Shown here piece by piece: positions 1 through 12,445 of a stretch of DNA of 64,000 nucleotides (position 1 is its first letter; every line of letters starts with the position of its first letter). This stretch comes from Lutjanus erythropterus (lineage: Eukaryota > Chordata > Actinopteri > Lutjaniformes > Lutjanidae). A program made the translations under genes and the position numbers. Location of the stretch: positions 6,933,820 through 6,997,819 of the forward strand of contig CM034604.1 in assembly GCA_020091685.1 (NCBI GenBank), read 5' to 3'. The notes beneath the pieces are model-generated. The model was not told where the DNA came from and ran no database searches. It saw only the letters and a program-made list of their open reading frames with translations.

Positions 1-1664
1 CGAGCCTTATATCTCAGGTTTGTCACTGTGCTGCAGACAGCAGGCAGAGTTATGCATTGCAGGATAATTGATAGCTGGTTGAAATCTCTCTATTCTATTC
101 ATGTCCCTGCCGTTTGTCTGGCTGATTGATGACGGCAGACTCCCACCTGAAGTCCTGGGCTGGATGAATATCTGCACCAGGTGGGGGAGTGAACGGGCGA
201 GGGTGCAGGGGATGATTTAAAACTGAAAGGGACATAGTTTGAGCCTTGGTGTGTTGGATTTGTGTAGTATTTGTTTATCTAAAGATGACAGTGCACATTC
301 ATCAATGCTGACATTTTAAAAACATTGATGTAAAAGAGCGCACGTTGCACGGCTCAGGTAGTAGGAGAGGTGCAAACAGGTGGGAAGTGCATTTAAACGA
401 GGCAACTCAAAGAGAGTTGTTGGTGTTTTGATGGAAAAGCTGCATCAGAATTTGTGCTGAGAATAGATGTCTCAGAACTGCAGGCTTGTTATTTTAGTTT
501 TAGTGCATTTGGGGGGAATCATTGATTAATTTAATTTTGCATCACTGCACACCACTTTCCCAACATCAAGACTGTTTTCATCCTAAATAAATGGGACATT
601 AACGTAGAAAATATGATTCTTCTCACATATGACATACGTAACAAGACAAAAACAGCCTAAATGGTGTAACAAAATGAAACTGAGGAGGAGACAACAGAGA
701 AAAGGTGAGGTTCAGTCAGCTTTGCATGGAGACAGCTAGTACAAATGTCCCTGAGAGGGCAACTTTTACACTGCGGAGCCTGTACTTTTTTACTTTTACT
801 TGAGTATTGAAAGTGAAAAAAGTGATTCAGCTTCTTTAGTCTTTTTTTATACAAGTGTCACAGTATAGAATGTGTGGACATCTGCAATGTCTGACTCCAT
901 GGGGGCCTTTAAATCCAAGTTTAAAACCCATTTGCGAGCAGCCCTTGCACTTGTTAAAATTATTCTTCCAGTGGATTGCTCTTACTTATGGTTGTCCTAC
1001 GATGTGTGTAAATGTGACTTTGCTAAATTTGACTTGCTGCACAGATCCATGAGGTCTGCTTCTTTATTGAAATAAAGCGGATACCACACCTGCTGTACTC
1101 AAAAAGATCCCTGTACAAATACAGGAGTATGACTTGACACTTCCAGTCAAGTGGTAGCCAAGGAGCTGTTGAATGAGCCATTGATGGTCAAACCTGAATG
1201 AAGCAGCTGATGCCAGTCAGGTAATGCAAACACAAATTCATGCTCTGTCTCAGTCAACACAATACTGCATAACCACGTTTTCATCCAAATACAGTATATA
1301 GCAGATTTTAACTGAATTTCAAGTAAATCGGCAAAAGAAAATGCAAGTGAATGCTGTCGTTTCCATCTGCTACCCTTATGATAGAGGTCATGCATCAGGC
1401 TTTGATGATGCTTTAAGATGCAAGTACATCGATTCAGACAGCCTGTATCGGTAAAAAACTGAACAGGAATCGGCCAGAAGTCAGTGCAGCACTAGTGTAA
1501 TGATACATGTCACTCAGGCATGCATGTTACATTTTTGGCATCGAGGAGCTGGCGCTCTAACTTTCTGCCGTTTTCTCTCCCCCTGCATCTGCCTGCACCA
1601 CTCTCAATGGACACCTGCTGCCCCCCTCTCCTGTATCTTCTCCTCATTTCCTCAAAACAGGCAG
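1..1664. other. No gene recognised; low-repeat sequence
   Basis: I see no conserved coding exon, RNA gene or clear mobile element here. Short open frames are under 85 codons and look accidental. A fragment near 775-820 (CTTTTACTTGAGTA type) resembles the AAGTACTT-rich repeats common in fish, but it is too short to classify. The first 220 bases are relatively GC-rich and free of repeats. Confidence 0.5.
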
Positions 1665-1684
1665 CAAAAAAAAAAAAAAAAAAG
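1665..1684. repeat. Poly-A tract
   Basis: A run of about 20 A residues. It has no recognisable retroposon body directly upstream, so I treat it as a simple homopolymer. Confidence 0.8.
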
Positions 1685-1760
1685 ACATTGCACCACCAAA
1701 TCATCATACTGAAACATTAGCCGTTTAAAAATTTCTAAGATGCATCATATCGTGGCCGAC

Positions 1761-1830
1761 AGAGCCCAGCCACAGAGCCCAGCCACAGAGCCCAGCCACA
1801 GAGCCCAGCCACAGAGCCCAGCCACAGAGC
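1761..1830. repeat. 13-bp minisatellite, about 5.4 copies
   Basis: The unit AGAGCCCAGCCAC is repeated exactly, starting at 1761, 1774, 1787, 1800 and 1813, with a five-base partial unit from 1826. The copies are identical, so the expansion is probably recent. Thirteen is not a multiple of three, so every forward frame has a 39-base period. The resulting repetitive peptide is a by-product and not a sign of a gene. Confidence 0.95.
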
Positions 1831-2034
1831 GGTGCTGCTTGTGCTGCAACCCCCTGGACCTCCACAGCAGCAGAGGCACAGCGAGGCATCAGAGAGTGCT
1901 GCTATCTGCGCATGGAGCTCGGGCACAGAGTGCAGCTACTCGCGCTGCAGTCCCCAGGCCTCCCTGGGACCTGCAGCCAGGGCAGAGAGCGCTACAGCCC
2001 CTAGGCCTCTTGGACAGTGTTTCAGGTGAAGGGA

Positions 2035-2420
2035 GTCGAGGGCACACACACCTAATGTTACCCACACTGGTGACAGTAATGTCACACGCATAATATGAAG
2101 TGGTAAAAAAAAAAAACACAAATAAAGACGTGAACATTAAGTCTCTTTCACAAAACAGCAGTTTTCTCTGGATTTTGTCTGAAAAGTGGATTTTTTGATG
2201 TAGCCAATCAACATTCAAGTATTTCTAAAAAGCTTTTTGTGTCCAAAACTACAAGATTTGTTCTTATTTTTGATATATTCAATGATATATGTTATGTTCA
2301 TAGAACTGAATATTCTATGGGTGTTGAAAAATCAGTGAATTTTATTAAAAATGCTGGCGCTGGCTGTCAACTTTATTTAACAACACTGGTATGGAAAGAG
2401 TTAAACAGTGAAAAACAAAG
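2035..2420 (+). repeat. Dispersed repeat, copy A
   Basis: This stretch aligns by eye with 15985-16335 in the same orientation. Shared landmarks in order are CACACxCATAATATGAAGTG-like, CTGAAAAGTGG, AACATTxAAGT, GGGTGTTGA, CAGTGAATTTT, AATGCTGGC and GGAAAGAxTTAAACA. Copies differ by substitutions and small indels throughout, so they are old. There is no coding potential, and I saw no terminal inverted repeat. Its class is unknown; it could be the 3' part of a larger element. Confidence 0.8.
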
Positions 2421-3866
2421 CAGGAAACAGGATGGAAAAATGCTGGAGTTGAAATGGTTGATCAGTATTGTGAGGTAAATGTAGGAACTTATAGAAAAAG
2501 TTTTTCCAGCTCCCCGTTAACTGCATCCACTTTTTATCAAAAACAGCCAACAGAATCTCAAGCAAGCAAACTGTGCCAAATTGAGGGTGTTTTTTCAAAT
2601 GTTGCTTTTTTTCCATCAGCCTTTTCTGATCCAAATCTAAATTCACATCTAATGTGCATAAAAATAAGTTGATGGGAACACAGCTATAGATGATTTAGAT
2701 TAGACCAATGCTCAGGCTTGATATTAGGGTTTGATCCAAGGACATTTTAAAATATTCCAACACCTAATGTTGATGTTCAAGTGCAGATTAAAACGTATCA
2801 TACTCTGACTCCAAAAAGAGCTTCAATTTCAGGCTGAATCAAGGTTGAAAACATTGATTTACTTAAAACACAGCTTGATACATCATGTGCGTTTACCTTT
2901 AAGAGGATATCTGTCTGAGTAATCACTGTGCTGCTTTGCTCCTCTTGCTCACTCACATCTACTGTATTAACTGGTGTGCTGATACTGTCAGCCGACACTG
3001 CCCTCTCACAGGAACATCCGTGTCAGCAATCAGCATCTGTTTCACAGCCTATATTTCATGTCTCAGGCAGAATGTGCAACAAACCACTTCACTTATGGTT
3101 AGTTTGACATTTCCACTATAGCCCTGAGCAAAGAACGACTCTGTAAAATACCAAGGGTTATATAAAGGCCTGTCCACGTGGGATTAATTGTACCAGAAGA
3201 GGTCAAGTTTGTAATTTCAGTTTTGTGCAAGGAAGCATTATTTAATCAAAAGAAAAATATGAGCCTCAGCAATCTAGTAGAGTATAACTGTGAATGAATC
3301 ACTCAGGACAGAATGTTAAAGGTATCACTGTCCGGCAGTGTTAGGATTTACAGACTCACCAACACCCTGACATATAGCCCCTGTCTGTGAGGGGTTTAAC
3401 AGCACATTTGAGTGGTCAGAAACAGTCAATTACACCCTGCAGTGTTGCCCTTTACACCTTCAAAGTACACAGTAAGCTCTATTGAGGCTCATTTCTTTTC
3501 CACCCCAGTTATTGACATCAGCATCCAACTGAAAATCCTCTATTGTTCTGCTCACATGTACACCCCCTCCCTGCATGACCAGCACTGTTGTTTTAAAGCT
3601 GTTGTTGAACTGGTATGTAAATCGTGAGCTGATGTAACTCATGGCAACTGACCAGTGTAAACACTGTGACAAAAGCAATGGGGATAGTCACTTTCTAAGA
3701 CAGACAAAATATGTTTGAATTACTTGTGTCCTCTGCTTGACTGTGTGTCACATTGTAAAAGATTCAGTCAAAAGTTCAGGTATTGAAACAGTAAATTATG
3801 CTAGTCTTTTCAGTTGTCTAAATAGTCAGAGGTTTTACTGACCTCCATGTTAAACAGTGGGACATT
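2421..3866. other. No gene recognised
   Basis: AT-rich sequence with only short accidental open frames. I see no mobile-element ends, tandem repeats or exon-like blocks. Confidence 0.45.
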
Positions 3867-3869
3867 TAT

Positions 3870-4650
3870 ACTCACTGGCCACTTTATTAGGTCAACCTGT
3901 TTAACTGCTTATTAATGCAAATATCTTATCAGCCAATCACATGGCAGCAAGTCAAGAAGACCTGCTGAAGTTCAAACCGAGCATCAGAACGGGGAAGAAA
4001 CTTGATTTAAGTGACTTTGAACGTGGCATGGTTGTTAGTGCCAGAAGGGCTGGTCTGAGTATTTCAGAAACTGCTGATCTACTGGCATTTTCACACACAA
4101 CCATCTCCAGGGTTTCTTCCAGAGAATGGTCCAAAAAAGAGAAAATATCCAGTGAGCAGCAGTTCTCTGGGTGAAAATACCTTGTTGATGCTAGAGGTCA
4201 GAGGAGGCCAGACTGGTTCGAGATGACAGAAAGGCAACAGTAACTCAAATAACCACTCATTACAACCAAGGTATGAAGAAGACCATCTCTGAACGCACAA
4301 CACGTCAAACCTTGAAGCAGACGGGCTACAGCAGCAGAAGACCACACCGGGTGCCACTCCTGTCAGCTAAGAACAGGAAACTGAGGCTACAATTCACATA
4401 AGCTCACCAACACTGGACAAAAAATGTTGCCTGGTCTGATGAGTCTCAATTTCTGCTGCAACATTCAGATGATAGGGTCAGAATTTGGTGTAAACAACAT
4501 GAAAGCATGGATCCATCCTGCCTTGTATCAACGGTTCAGGCTGGTGGTGGTGATGTAATAGTGTGGGGGATATTTTCTTGGTACACGTCGGGCCTCGTAG
4601 TACCAACTGAGCATGCCCATCTTCTGATGACTGTTTCAAGCAGGAACACA
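3870..4650 (+). pseudogene. Tc1-like transposase relic, 5' part, truncated
   Basis: The left end at 3870 (ACTCACTGGCCACTTTATTAG) is a Tc1-like terminus found widely in fish, next to a TA at 3867-3868. An ATG at 3941 opens 77 codons containing the N-terminal helix-turn-helix region: DLSDFERGMVVSARRAGLSI followed by SETADLLAFSHTTISRV. A TGA at 4172-4174 ends this frame. Downstream sequence still resembles the second HTH and the start of the DDE domain (VAWSDES-like around 4425-4450, then a GGGG/VWG-like stretch near 4540-4570), but with further stops and frame changes. Homology fades near 4620-4650, and no right terminus or C-terminal catalytic part follows. Full members of this family encode roughly 340 residues. 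This copy is non-functional. Confidence 0.92.
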
Positions 4651-6020
4651 CACCAAAATATAAAAAAAAAAAGAGTAACTGGTTGAAATAAAAAAAAAAA
4701 AAAAAACTAAATCTAAGAATAATTTATAAAATCATATTTCTCTCTGCTAGGAAAAAAAATGGCACACAATGGCAGTGTGTGACAAACATTACAGAGAAAG
4801 CCAGTCAGCTTGGTATGGAGATCATATTCATATGATGGAGATCATATGGAGATTAAATCTCCACATAATCACGCAGAGACTTCATACTAACTGTCTTTCA
4901 CAAACGAGAGTGAACAAGTGCCACAACAGAGATAATGTTTCTCATTCCCACTTTGCACCATTACATTATGCGCGATTTATTTTCTCTCTCGGAATACTGT
5001 GCAACAGCACATGCAAACATCTCACAGCCATAAGCACTAGTTTACATTAATGGAAGAATTATGTGCATACAAGAATGAGGGGTTATTTCCAATACTGCTA
5101 CAATCAACAAGAAACAATGCTGTTTGTTTTAATAGATACATGCACAACCACACACTAGATCTATACATTTTTAAAGAGATCTTATAAGCCATTCTTTTAC
5201 TGCTTAATTTTTGTTGTTGTGTAAAATAACATGACGCCATGGGCTGGATTTCCTCCTGTCCTCCAATAATTTTTGAGTCACCAGCCACCACTGCTGCATA
5301 TGTATTTATATTGCTGAGTCTTGTCATGGTGGGATTGTCAGTTTTGGAACCACACTTGGCATTCTGTTTGTGTATGGAATAAACAAACAAGATACAACGT
5401 GCATACTGGTGATTTGCATTTGATTGCCATATTTTTTAAATTAGCAGTGAGCCAAGCTTACCATTTCCCCTTGCTTCCAGTCTTTGTCATCCACTCCATC
5501 TCCACTTGATGATACGATGATGATGCTGACATCTTCACATGAAACTGATGTCAGTCTTCCCACTTAATTCTAGCAAAGTTCCCCAAATTAAACTGTTAAA
5601 GCAAGTCATGTTCTAGATCAATATATTCTCTACTTGCACCAACCAGTCCTCAGAAAAATGATTGTCTAGCATGAATGTGCAATCAGCTTATTGCAACTCA
5701 TATTTCCGTTTATTCTTAGGCTGTGACCTCTAGTGGGTGTAGTAAGTATGATAGGAGAAGCATAAAGAACAAGAAAGTCTGCATATAGAGAAAGTGGAGG
5801 GATGGCTGAAACTGCCATTATACAAGCTGCATGTCTATTTACCTCCATCAAGGCTATAAGTGTGTTATTTTCGCCATGATCTTTCAGCCTCAACTTAGTA
5901 ACTTCACTTTTCCTAGTTAGCTTGGAATTGTTAATAGTAGTTATCTTATTTATCATTTACAATTTATTTACCATTTTGTACATAGAGTTTTGGAACATCA
6001 TGATGATCACCTCAGTGCAT
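4651..6020. other. No gene recognised; short poly-A tracts
   Basis: The stretch starts with A-rich runs (about 4663-4674 and 4690-4706), followed by AT-rich sequence with no recognisable exon or element. The open frame antisense to 5037-5390 lacks any motif I know. Confidence 0.45.
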
Positions 6021-6484
6021 ATTTGCCAACCTTGAGACCTCAAAAATGGGGAGGATTTCAGTACCAAAACATATTAGTTTCAGAGACTTTCTTTTCTGCA
6101 TTTAGGTGACTTTTAAAGGATGAAAAATAAATAATAAGTAGATTGCAACAGTGCAATTTGTCCCTCTAGCATGAAGTTGTGTAACTCTCTGGCATAAACT
6201 AATATTCATCAGTTTTCTTTCACTTACGTATTGTTCGCCCCTGCCACTAAAAGAAAATTAATGTGGCAGTTTTCACAAAATGCATACACATTTCCTATAA
6301 AGCTTTCCTTAAGATAATGAGAATTCTTTATAGGAAGTCAGATTTGGTGAAGCTGTATTGTTGTCCAGGTGGAAACAGTCGACAAAAAGAAAAAAAATGT
6401 GATTGTTTGTCATAAATAAGAGAATTTTGATCTGGAGAAGTTATAGGAAGAGGGCAATGGGAAAACTGGGAGGGTTGCCTCTGT
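6020..6484. repeat. Candidate MITE-like repeat with TTGCCAACC ends
   Basis: The left edge reads TTTGCCAACCTTGAGACCTC (from 6022) and the right edge GGGAGGGTTGCC (6468-6479). These are imperfect inverted counterparts, and similar TTGCCAACC-type edges occur at 25656-25853. The interior is AT-rich and non-coding. I recall similar dispersed repeats in fish, but the boundaries and class are uncertain. Confidence 0.35.
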
Positions 6485-7640
6485 CTTGGATAACATTTAG
6501 CAACATTAGCTAGCTAGCACCATCATTTTCATTCAAAGCTGAGAAAAGCCAAATAAACCTCACCAAAAACGTTCCGGCTCATCTGTCCACTGTCCACACA
6601 ATCACTAGCTCTGTTTTGGTCGAAATAAACCCTTAAGTAACCGTATTACATGTGAAAAATTTTTGGCTTTACATGCAGACATGCTGATATTTTTATATCC
6701 AGCCATTTTTTTCACAGCCTATTAAATGTTTTGGTGTGATACCAGGTTGAATAACGTTATATTTTTGTATATATAGGATTTACTACAGAAATGATGTTGC
6801 CATTTGATGATCAGTCTATGTACTAATGGCTAACTGCTACAATGGTGATACCTACTGAGTGGAACATTATCTCTGTACATCAGACAAATAGTCATTTGTT
6901 CATTATAATTGCCATTTTAGCAGTTAAACACATCTATTTTTAGATTAATTACTGTGTATTTGTCATGACAAGGGGGGTGCTGTCTTTCTTCATCCTCCCT
7001 CCCAGATACGCCTACACACACTGTACAGTACACATACTGATATAACTGGAAGCGAATGAGCCTGCAATGCAATACCATGGCAAAAGTTATAATCTAAACA
7101 GCAAAATAATCTAAACAGTTTTGCATATTTACTGATTTTAGTGTTTTGGGAGTTAAGCTTCAGAATCTACCCCTATAATCTCAAAACTTACACCACTCTC
7201 TTCAGTCTGTACCGCAGAGATGGATATTATATGAAGTTCCAAGCAGTGCTGCCAAGCCTTTCCAAAAGAAAACGGATATTTTCTGCTCTAAACACCACTA
7301 GAAGTCTCCAGATGATGCCATGCCATATTTTGCATGTTAATTTGCTACAGATCCTGCTCTGAGGAATAAGATAAGGGTATACTGCGTGGGATATGGCAAT
7401 TTATCAGCTTTTAGATTAGATAATTATGCCATGCAAATCAATGTCTGCTGTACTCAATCAAATGCCATAGCATACAGTCAGAAAAAGGAGCAAATTTGTC
7501 GCCAACAACTGTAGAGCAAAAAAAAAAAAAAAGTCAGCATTAGCTTAGAGGGACACTTTACAAATATTACATATCAAAATCAGTTTAGCCATCAGTGGGA
7601 GTACTAATACTGTAGCTACAGGCATCTAACTAAAGTTTGA
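6485..7640. other. No gene recognised
   Basis: AT-rich sequence with one poly-A run (about 7520-7533). I see no coding or mobile-element signal. Confidence 0.45.
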
Positions 7641-7649
7641 AAAATAACC

Positions 7650-8555
7650 CTTTTGATGTCATCTGGCTGGGGCCTGGAGACATATTTTTGCAAGGAGCAT
7701 ATAAGAGATTATGTTGCAAGCGTAGTATCCAGTGTTTTAATAGCTAGACGCATAAGGACTGTGTCAATGCTGTTATGTTTTTGTCCAGTTTTCTTCAATC
7801 TGTATGTGATTTTCATGGTCAAGATCTCAAGGTGCGGCCTGGGTGAGGGGAGTCTCCAGTTTTTGGAAACCTCAGAATGGCGTCTTTGCTTTTTGCTGAT
7901 GGCGTGGAGCTGTTCCTTTCGTGAGACCTTGACTGTCAGTACACACTGGGGTGGTTTGCATCTAAGTGTGAAGCAGCTGGGATGAGAATCAACACCAAAG
8001 TCTGAGGGAATGGTTCTCGGCCAGAAAACGGTAGATTGCTCCCTCTGGGTTGGGCGTGAGATGTCCCAACCAAAGCAGTTTACATAACTCGGGATCTTGT
8101 TCACAAGTGACGGCAAAATGGAGCATGATATTGACAGCAGATTGATGTGTCGTCAGCAGTAATGCAATAATCCAAACCGTAGTGAGAAAGGAGCTGAGAG
8201 AGAAGGGAAAGATATTCCAACCCTCAGTTATGGTCATGAACTTTGGACGGTAACCAAAAGAATGAGACAGCAGATCCAACCGGCCAAAATTAGTTTGTTT
8301 AACTAGGATGCCTTCTGGACGCCTTCCTTTGGAGATTGTACAGGCACATCCCACCGGAAAGAGACCCGGGGATAGACCCAAAACTTGCTACAGGAATTAC
8401 ATATCTCATCTGACCTGGGAACATCTCAAGATCTTCCAGGAGGAACTGGAGAGCTTTGTTGGGGACAGGTAAGTCTTGAAGATCCTTCTTAGCCTGCTGC
8501 AACCATGTCCTGACCCCTGATAATTGGAAGAAAATGGATGGATGGACTTTCCAAG
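7650..8555 (+). pseudogene. Rex3-like (RTE clade) retrotransposon 3' fragment
   Basis: This is the 3' part of a reverse transcriptase followed by the short 3' tail of a Rex3-like element. Translation around 7793-7905 shows NLYVIFMVKISRCGLGEG, then, after a frame shift, LLFADG. The latter occupies the place of the RT catalytic FADD box (7892-7903), so the second aspartate is lost. The following sequence keeps the familiar order: AAGCAGCTGGGATGAGAATC, a TTCTCGGCCAGAAAACGGT block, GGTTGGGCGTGAGATG, and the C-terminal region to 8530. The 3' end is GAAAATGGATGGATGGA, the GATG-type tail of Rex3. There are several frame breaks and no 5' endonuclease region. Antisense open frames across it are shadows. 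Confidence 0.87.
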
Positions 8556-8589
8556 AAGACATGGTTAGACTCATGGTTTGTGCCAAAAT

Positions 8590-8825
8590 ATGTTAACGTT
8601 CATAATGCTGCTCTCCTAAGTTAACATACCTAATGTAGCTTAAGTTAACATATTTAACGTAACTCCCCTAAGTTAATGTACGTAACGTAACTTACATGAG
8701 TTGACTTACGTAACGTTAAGTTTAAAAGAAGTCAGCACCGGACACAATCCCCAGTCTCCTGGTTGAGACATGGTTTGTTTGACCTATCCATCCAACCCAC
8801 CTCCTCCATACGCACACTGACTAAG
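8590..8825 (-). repeat. Composite minisatellite element, inverted partial copy
   Basis: Read on the minus strand, this has a head (GTATGGAGGAGGTGGGTTGG, then GGTCAAACAAACC and GGAGACTGGGGATTGTGTCC) followed by several degenerate units of the GTTAACTTA-AGTTACGTTA type. The same head-plus-array arrangement is found on the plus strand at 18225-19110, so these are two copies of one element. This copy has only about four array units. Confidence 0.8.
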
Positions 8826-10345
8826 CTGCCCAATTTGGCCCAATGCGAGTGAGAATGGGCTGAACTTTTAGAAAAAATAAGTGTTATAATACAGTACAGT
8901 ATTAGGTAAAGAACCTGACATTATACAAGAGATTTTGTTCCCATCAGAATATGTGCCAGAATGTACTCACAATTTGTCAACTGTAAATATGGTCTAATAA
9001 TGTCATCAATAAAAATTACTCTGACTGGCAAAGCCATTATAGTTTTTATAAAGGCCACTGGTGGCTAATTACCTCAGCTGACTTTCATATTTGCTGTCTG
9101 CACAGTGGTCAGTGAAACCCTTTGCAAAACTTAATCTTACAGAACACAATGAACATGGTGTCTGTTGGGCAATAAAATATGTGTGTTTTTGTGTGTGTTT
9201 TTCTGTCTGTGATTTTCACTGCTCAGTCATTTCACGGATCCTTGTTTCTCTGGTTTGTACTGCCTGTCTCCTGGGCTGCCCGGCCTAATAACTCCTGTTC
9301 TGAGCTGTGTGGATTCAGAGAGCCCAGGAGGAACATGTTGCTGTGGCTGGAAATATCAATAAAGTTTTATTGGTCTGCGAGGACAGGATAGGGAAAAACA
9401 AATTGCAGAATGAAGCCGGGGAGTGGAAGAACATAACGTTACATAACACAAAATATAACTAAGATTTGCTAGGTGTGTTAGAAATCTGTTGGAAGGAAAG
9501 GAAAAGAAAGAATTTTTTTGGTCTGTTTGCTTTGAGTGCAGATTGGTTCTCTCCATTTGGTATAAATTTATAATGAAACCACTCCCTAGGTCACAATATA
9601 ATGATCCAAGAGTTGTTTTGAATTATAGTGGGATAAATCTGTTCAGTTGTGTTGATAAACTATTCTCTATAATTTATCGATATTTGGAAATATTTGTTCT
9701 GTTGGTAGGTGAGCAAAATGGCTTTCCAAAGAATAGAGCTTGTATTGACCACACATTCTTTGTCTACTGTTATTCATGTTAGAATATGAAAAGGGAGGCG
9801 TACTTTTAGTAGTTTTCAGACAACCTTTGACTGCATATATAATGAATAGAATGAAACAGAAAAAAAATATTGTTGTGGTGTTTCTTTTTTCCCAAAGAGA
9901 AAACAAAAATCATTACTTGCTGACTTTGGATGCATTTTTGAGTCAGAACAACAAAAACGTTGGTAACAGGGACCCTAATTACCACCGAGTATTTCATACA
10001 CTGTCTGCCAAACTGAGATGTGGTATCTTGCAATGAAATTAAATTTTTGCAGAATGTCTTGACTTCAGTATCTGTTTCCAGACAAAGCTTTACACCTAGC
10101 TCTGTTTGTGTTAAATGCCTATTGACATCGTAGGAAGGTGCTTTATGCCTTATGTTTTATAGGCCTCAGATGTTGCTAAGTTGTGTTTTATAGCTGTAAT
10201 GTCTAAGGAGCAGAATTGTGTTCCTTTTAGGTTTGATACGGTTTGACACATATGGGGGTGTATTATATTTGTTCTTTAGCTCTCATTATGTTTGTAGTGT
10301 CTTTCGCCCATGCAGACTGGGCATCTTTTGGTGCATGATTATTCT
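8826..10345. other. No gene recognised
   Basis: AT-rich sequence with no conserved exon or element ends that I can identify. Small overlapping frames on both strands at 9489-10036 carry no known motif. Confidence 0.45.
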
Positions 10346-10659
10346 TTGTCTTATGAGAAATAAATGAGATTTTTATTCTGAGCTTACTTAAGTCTCATCT
10401 GTTTCTCCTAAACTGCACCCCTTAGCAGAAAGAAGGAGCAAAACATAAGAAAAGCAGCATCTTTTGCTGAGCTCATAGGTGTTTCAGAGGTTTCATTTAA
10501 TTTGAGTACTGAGACAAATTAAAGGTCTCATTTAAGACAACTGAATTTTCTGTTATCTCAAGAGCTGATTATTTAAGACAAATTTAAGATCAGTGCAATG
10601 AGACGAAAGAAAAAAAAACTGACCTACATTGATTCCCGTGTGAACAGTCCACGGCCCTA

Positions 10660-11056
10660 AACAGTCCTGCATGCGCAGAAGAACAATAACAAAGACATCA
10701 GGACGTCACGCGCAGCGCACTTTTTACAGTGTTGCGGCGAGAAATGCACCCCTGCCTTGAAATACACCCCCTTACATCACTCTGTTCGAAATCCATGTCT
10801 AGTGTGTAGTTACTGCCAAGGAACCGGCGCACAATTGTGACGATTGTCACTCAGTCGCACAAGAGTGATGTAAAAGTCGCATTAAACGCGACATGACTGT
10901 TCAGACAGCGGGCCCGTTGCAAAATATCAGATACATAGTACCACCTCTGAAAGCGGCCTAGGTCGGATTTTAAAAATCAAAAAAATCAGACCTGGGTCAC
11001 ATGTAGGCAAAAAGATCGGATTTGGGTCGCATTTCACTGCTGTGTGAACGAGGCCT
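10660..11056. repeat. Dispersed DNA repeat of the 'CGTTCACAC' type
   Basis: Read on the minus strand from 11056, it starts TTAGGCCTCGTTCACACAGC, then CAAATCCGATCTTTTT, GTGACCCAGGTCTGATTT, GTCTGAACAGTCATGTCGC and GCGACTTTTACATCAC. I recognise this as a non-autonomous repeat common in teleosts. It seems to sit inside an older repeat rich in (A)GTCTCA/TGAGAC motifs (10355-10620 and 11057-11160). I see no clean terminal inverted repeat or target duplication, so the edges are approximate. Confidence 0.6.
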
Positions 11057-11189
11057 AAGTCTCAGACTGATGAGACAAAGGCTTTTCCTGAGGAGCTGAA
11101 TTTAAGAAGTATGAGAAAACATTCTCAGTTTGAGCTCATTTATGTCTAGGAGACACAGGCTAGACAAAGACGAGGTCTTATTTTGAACT

Positions 11190-12330
11190 TTTCCTTTCCT
11201 CTGGGTCTGGTTGGTCCTCACTTTGATGAACAAAAGAATACACTCGAGGAGCTTCAGTTGTTCTTACTTGAATATATTAGTTTAATGAAACACAGACAGG
11301 AGGGACGGACAGGAGGGCGCTACATTACATAAGCAACAATGTCAATGTCACAGAAGCTGACAGGACTTTATCCAAGGCCTGAGATATCTGTGGCTGCACA
11401 CACACAGAGTCTGCATAGTAAGTGTGCCACAAGTGAAGGACACTGAAATTCTTCAACAGTGGATAACACTTAGAAAAATAAATTACTCACTGCAAATTGC
11501 AAACCTGTTAAAAATCTAGACTGTTAGTTAAAACTGTGAAACACTTAAATCATCTCATTCCATTGCAATTACAACAGCAGGGATTACCTTAGATATAATC
11601 ATACTAATCACCTCAGCAGCAAGGTAATGAAATGCTGCTGATGTAATTTCTCCTCCATGCACACAACAAGCATGCATACATTCCCCTGTGAAATAACAAA
11701 TACCTTGTTATTCTGACAAAAAGAAGCAATTTCCACCCCCAGGGCACTTATTAAGCTAACTTGGCCCATACTGGAGCACATTCAGCAGAACAGTTTAACT
11801 CTGCATCATGACATTACGCTGTGATTGGATTAAAATAATTCCTATCTCCTGTCTTTCAGTGCTGCTGCATGTCATGAGCTGACCTACAGAATATAGCCAC
11901 AGGTCATGTGAATTATTATCAAAGGGTTCACCTCTTGTTATGGTAAGTGTTTGACATGAAGAACCTGAGACCGCACAATGCAGGACACCCAATTTAGAAA
12001 TTGTCAAAGGTAATTCCACATGACCTTGGAACGGGTAACACAATATGATCATCTGATATTAGATGATCATAGTATGAGCATCTCTGTGTTAAGATGTAAT
12101 CTAAAACACTGGAGGCACATTGTGTGTTTCATATAATGTATGGATGATCGGCATTTTAAGTGATGACATCATATTCTGCCTACACTTGGGCCTAAGGTAC
12201 ACAAAGACTCTCCTCTCTTATGAAGGCATCTTCCACTGACCTGAATGGATTACTTATGTCTCCAAGCTGTTTTGTATACTATCATGTGAGACTCACCACA
12301 GTACATGCATTTTTACACAGATTTGTAGAT
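11190..12330. other. No gene recognised
   Basis: Ordinary AT-rich non-coding sequence. I see no exon, RNA or mobile-element signal. Confidence 0.45.
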
Positions 12331-12331
12331 T

Positions 12332-12445
12332 GAACGGACAGTTCACTCCCAAAAAATCAAAAACACATGCAGTGCTATTTATCCATCTAGACTGTTTTGG
12401 TGTGAGTCGCAGAGTTTTGGATATATCGGTCGTAGGCAGACAACT
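12332..12445 (+). repeat. Relic of a fish dispersed repeat
   Basis: Contains GTGCTATTTATCCATCTAGA, TGTTTTGGTGTGAGTCGCAG and GATATATCGGTCGTAG. The first two blocks recur in degraded form at 37305-37390 and 52670-52780, which shows a dispersed family. Its class is unknown. Confidence 0.55.

Noticed and set aside
1740..2093. 117-codon frame containing a regular AQPQSPATE-like peptide repeat
   Set aside because: The repeat comes from a 13-bp minisatellite read with a 39-base period. The rest has no motif, and a dispersed repeat starts inside the frame.
7709..8586. Minus-strand frames of 95-135 codons
   Set aside because: They are antisense shadows of the plus-strand Rex3-like reverse transcriptase relic.
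10636..11056. A complete MITE bounded by GTGTGAAC words at both ends
   Set aside because: The two GTGTGAAC...CCTAA words are in the same orientation, not inverted, so they cannot be the two ends of a terminal-inverted-repeat element. Only a dispersed repeat of uncertain limits is claimed.
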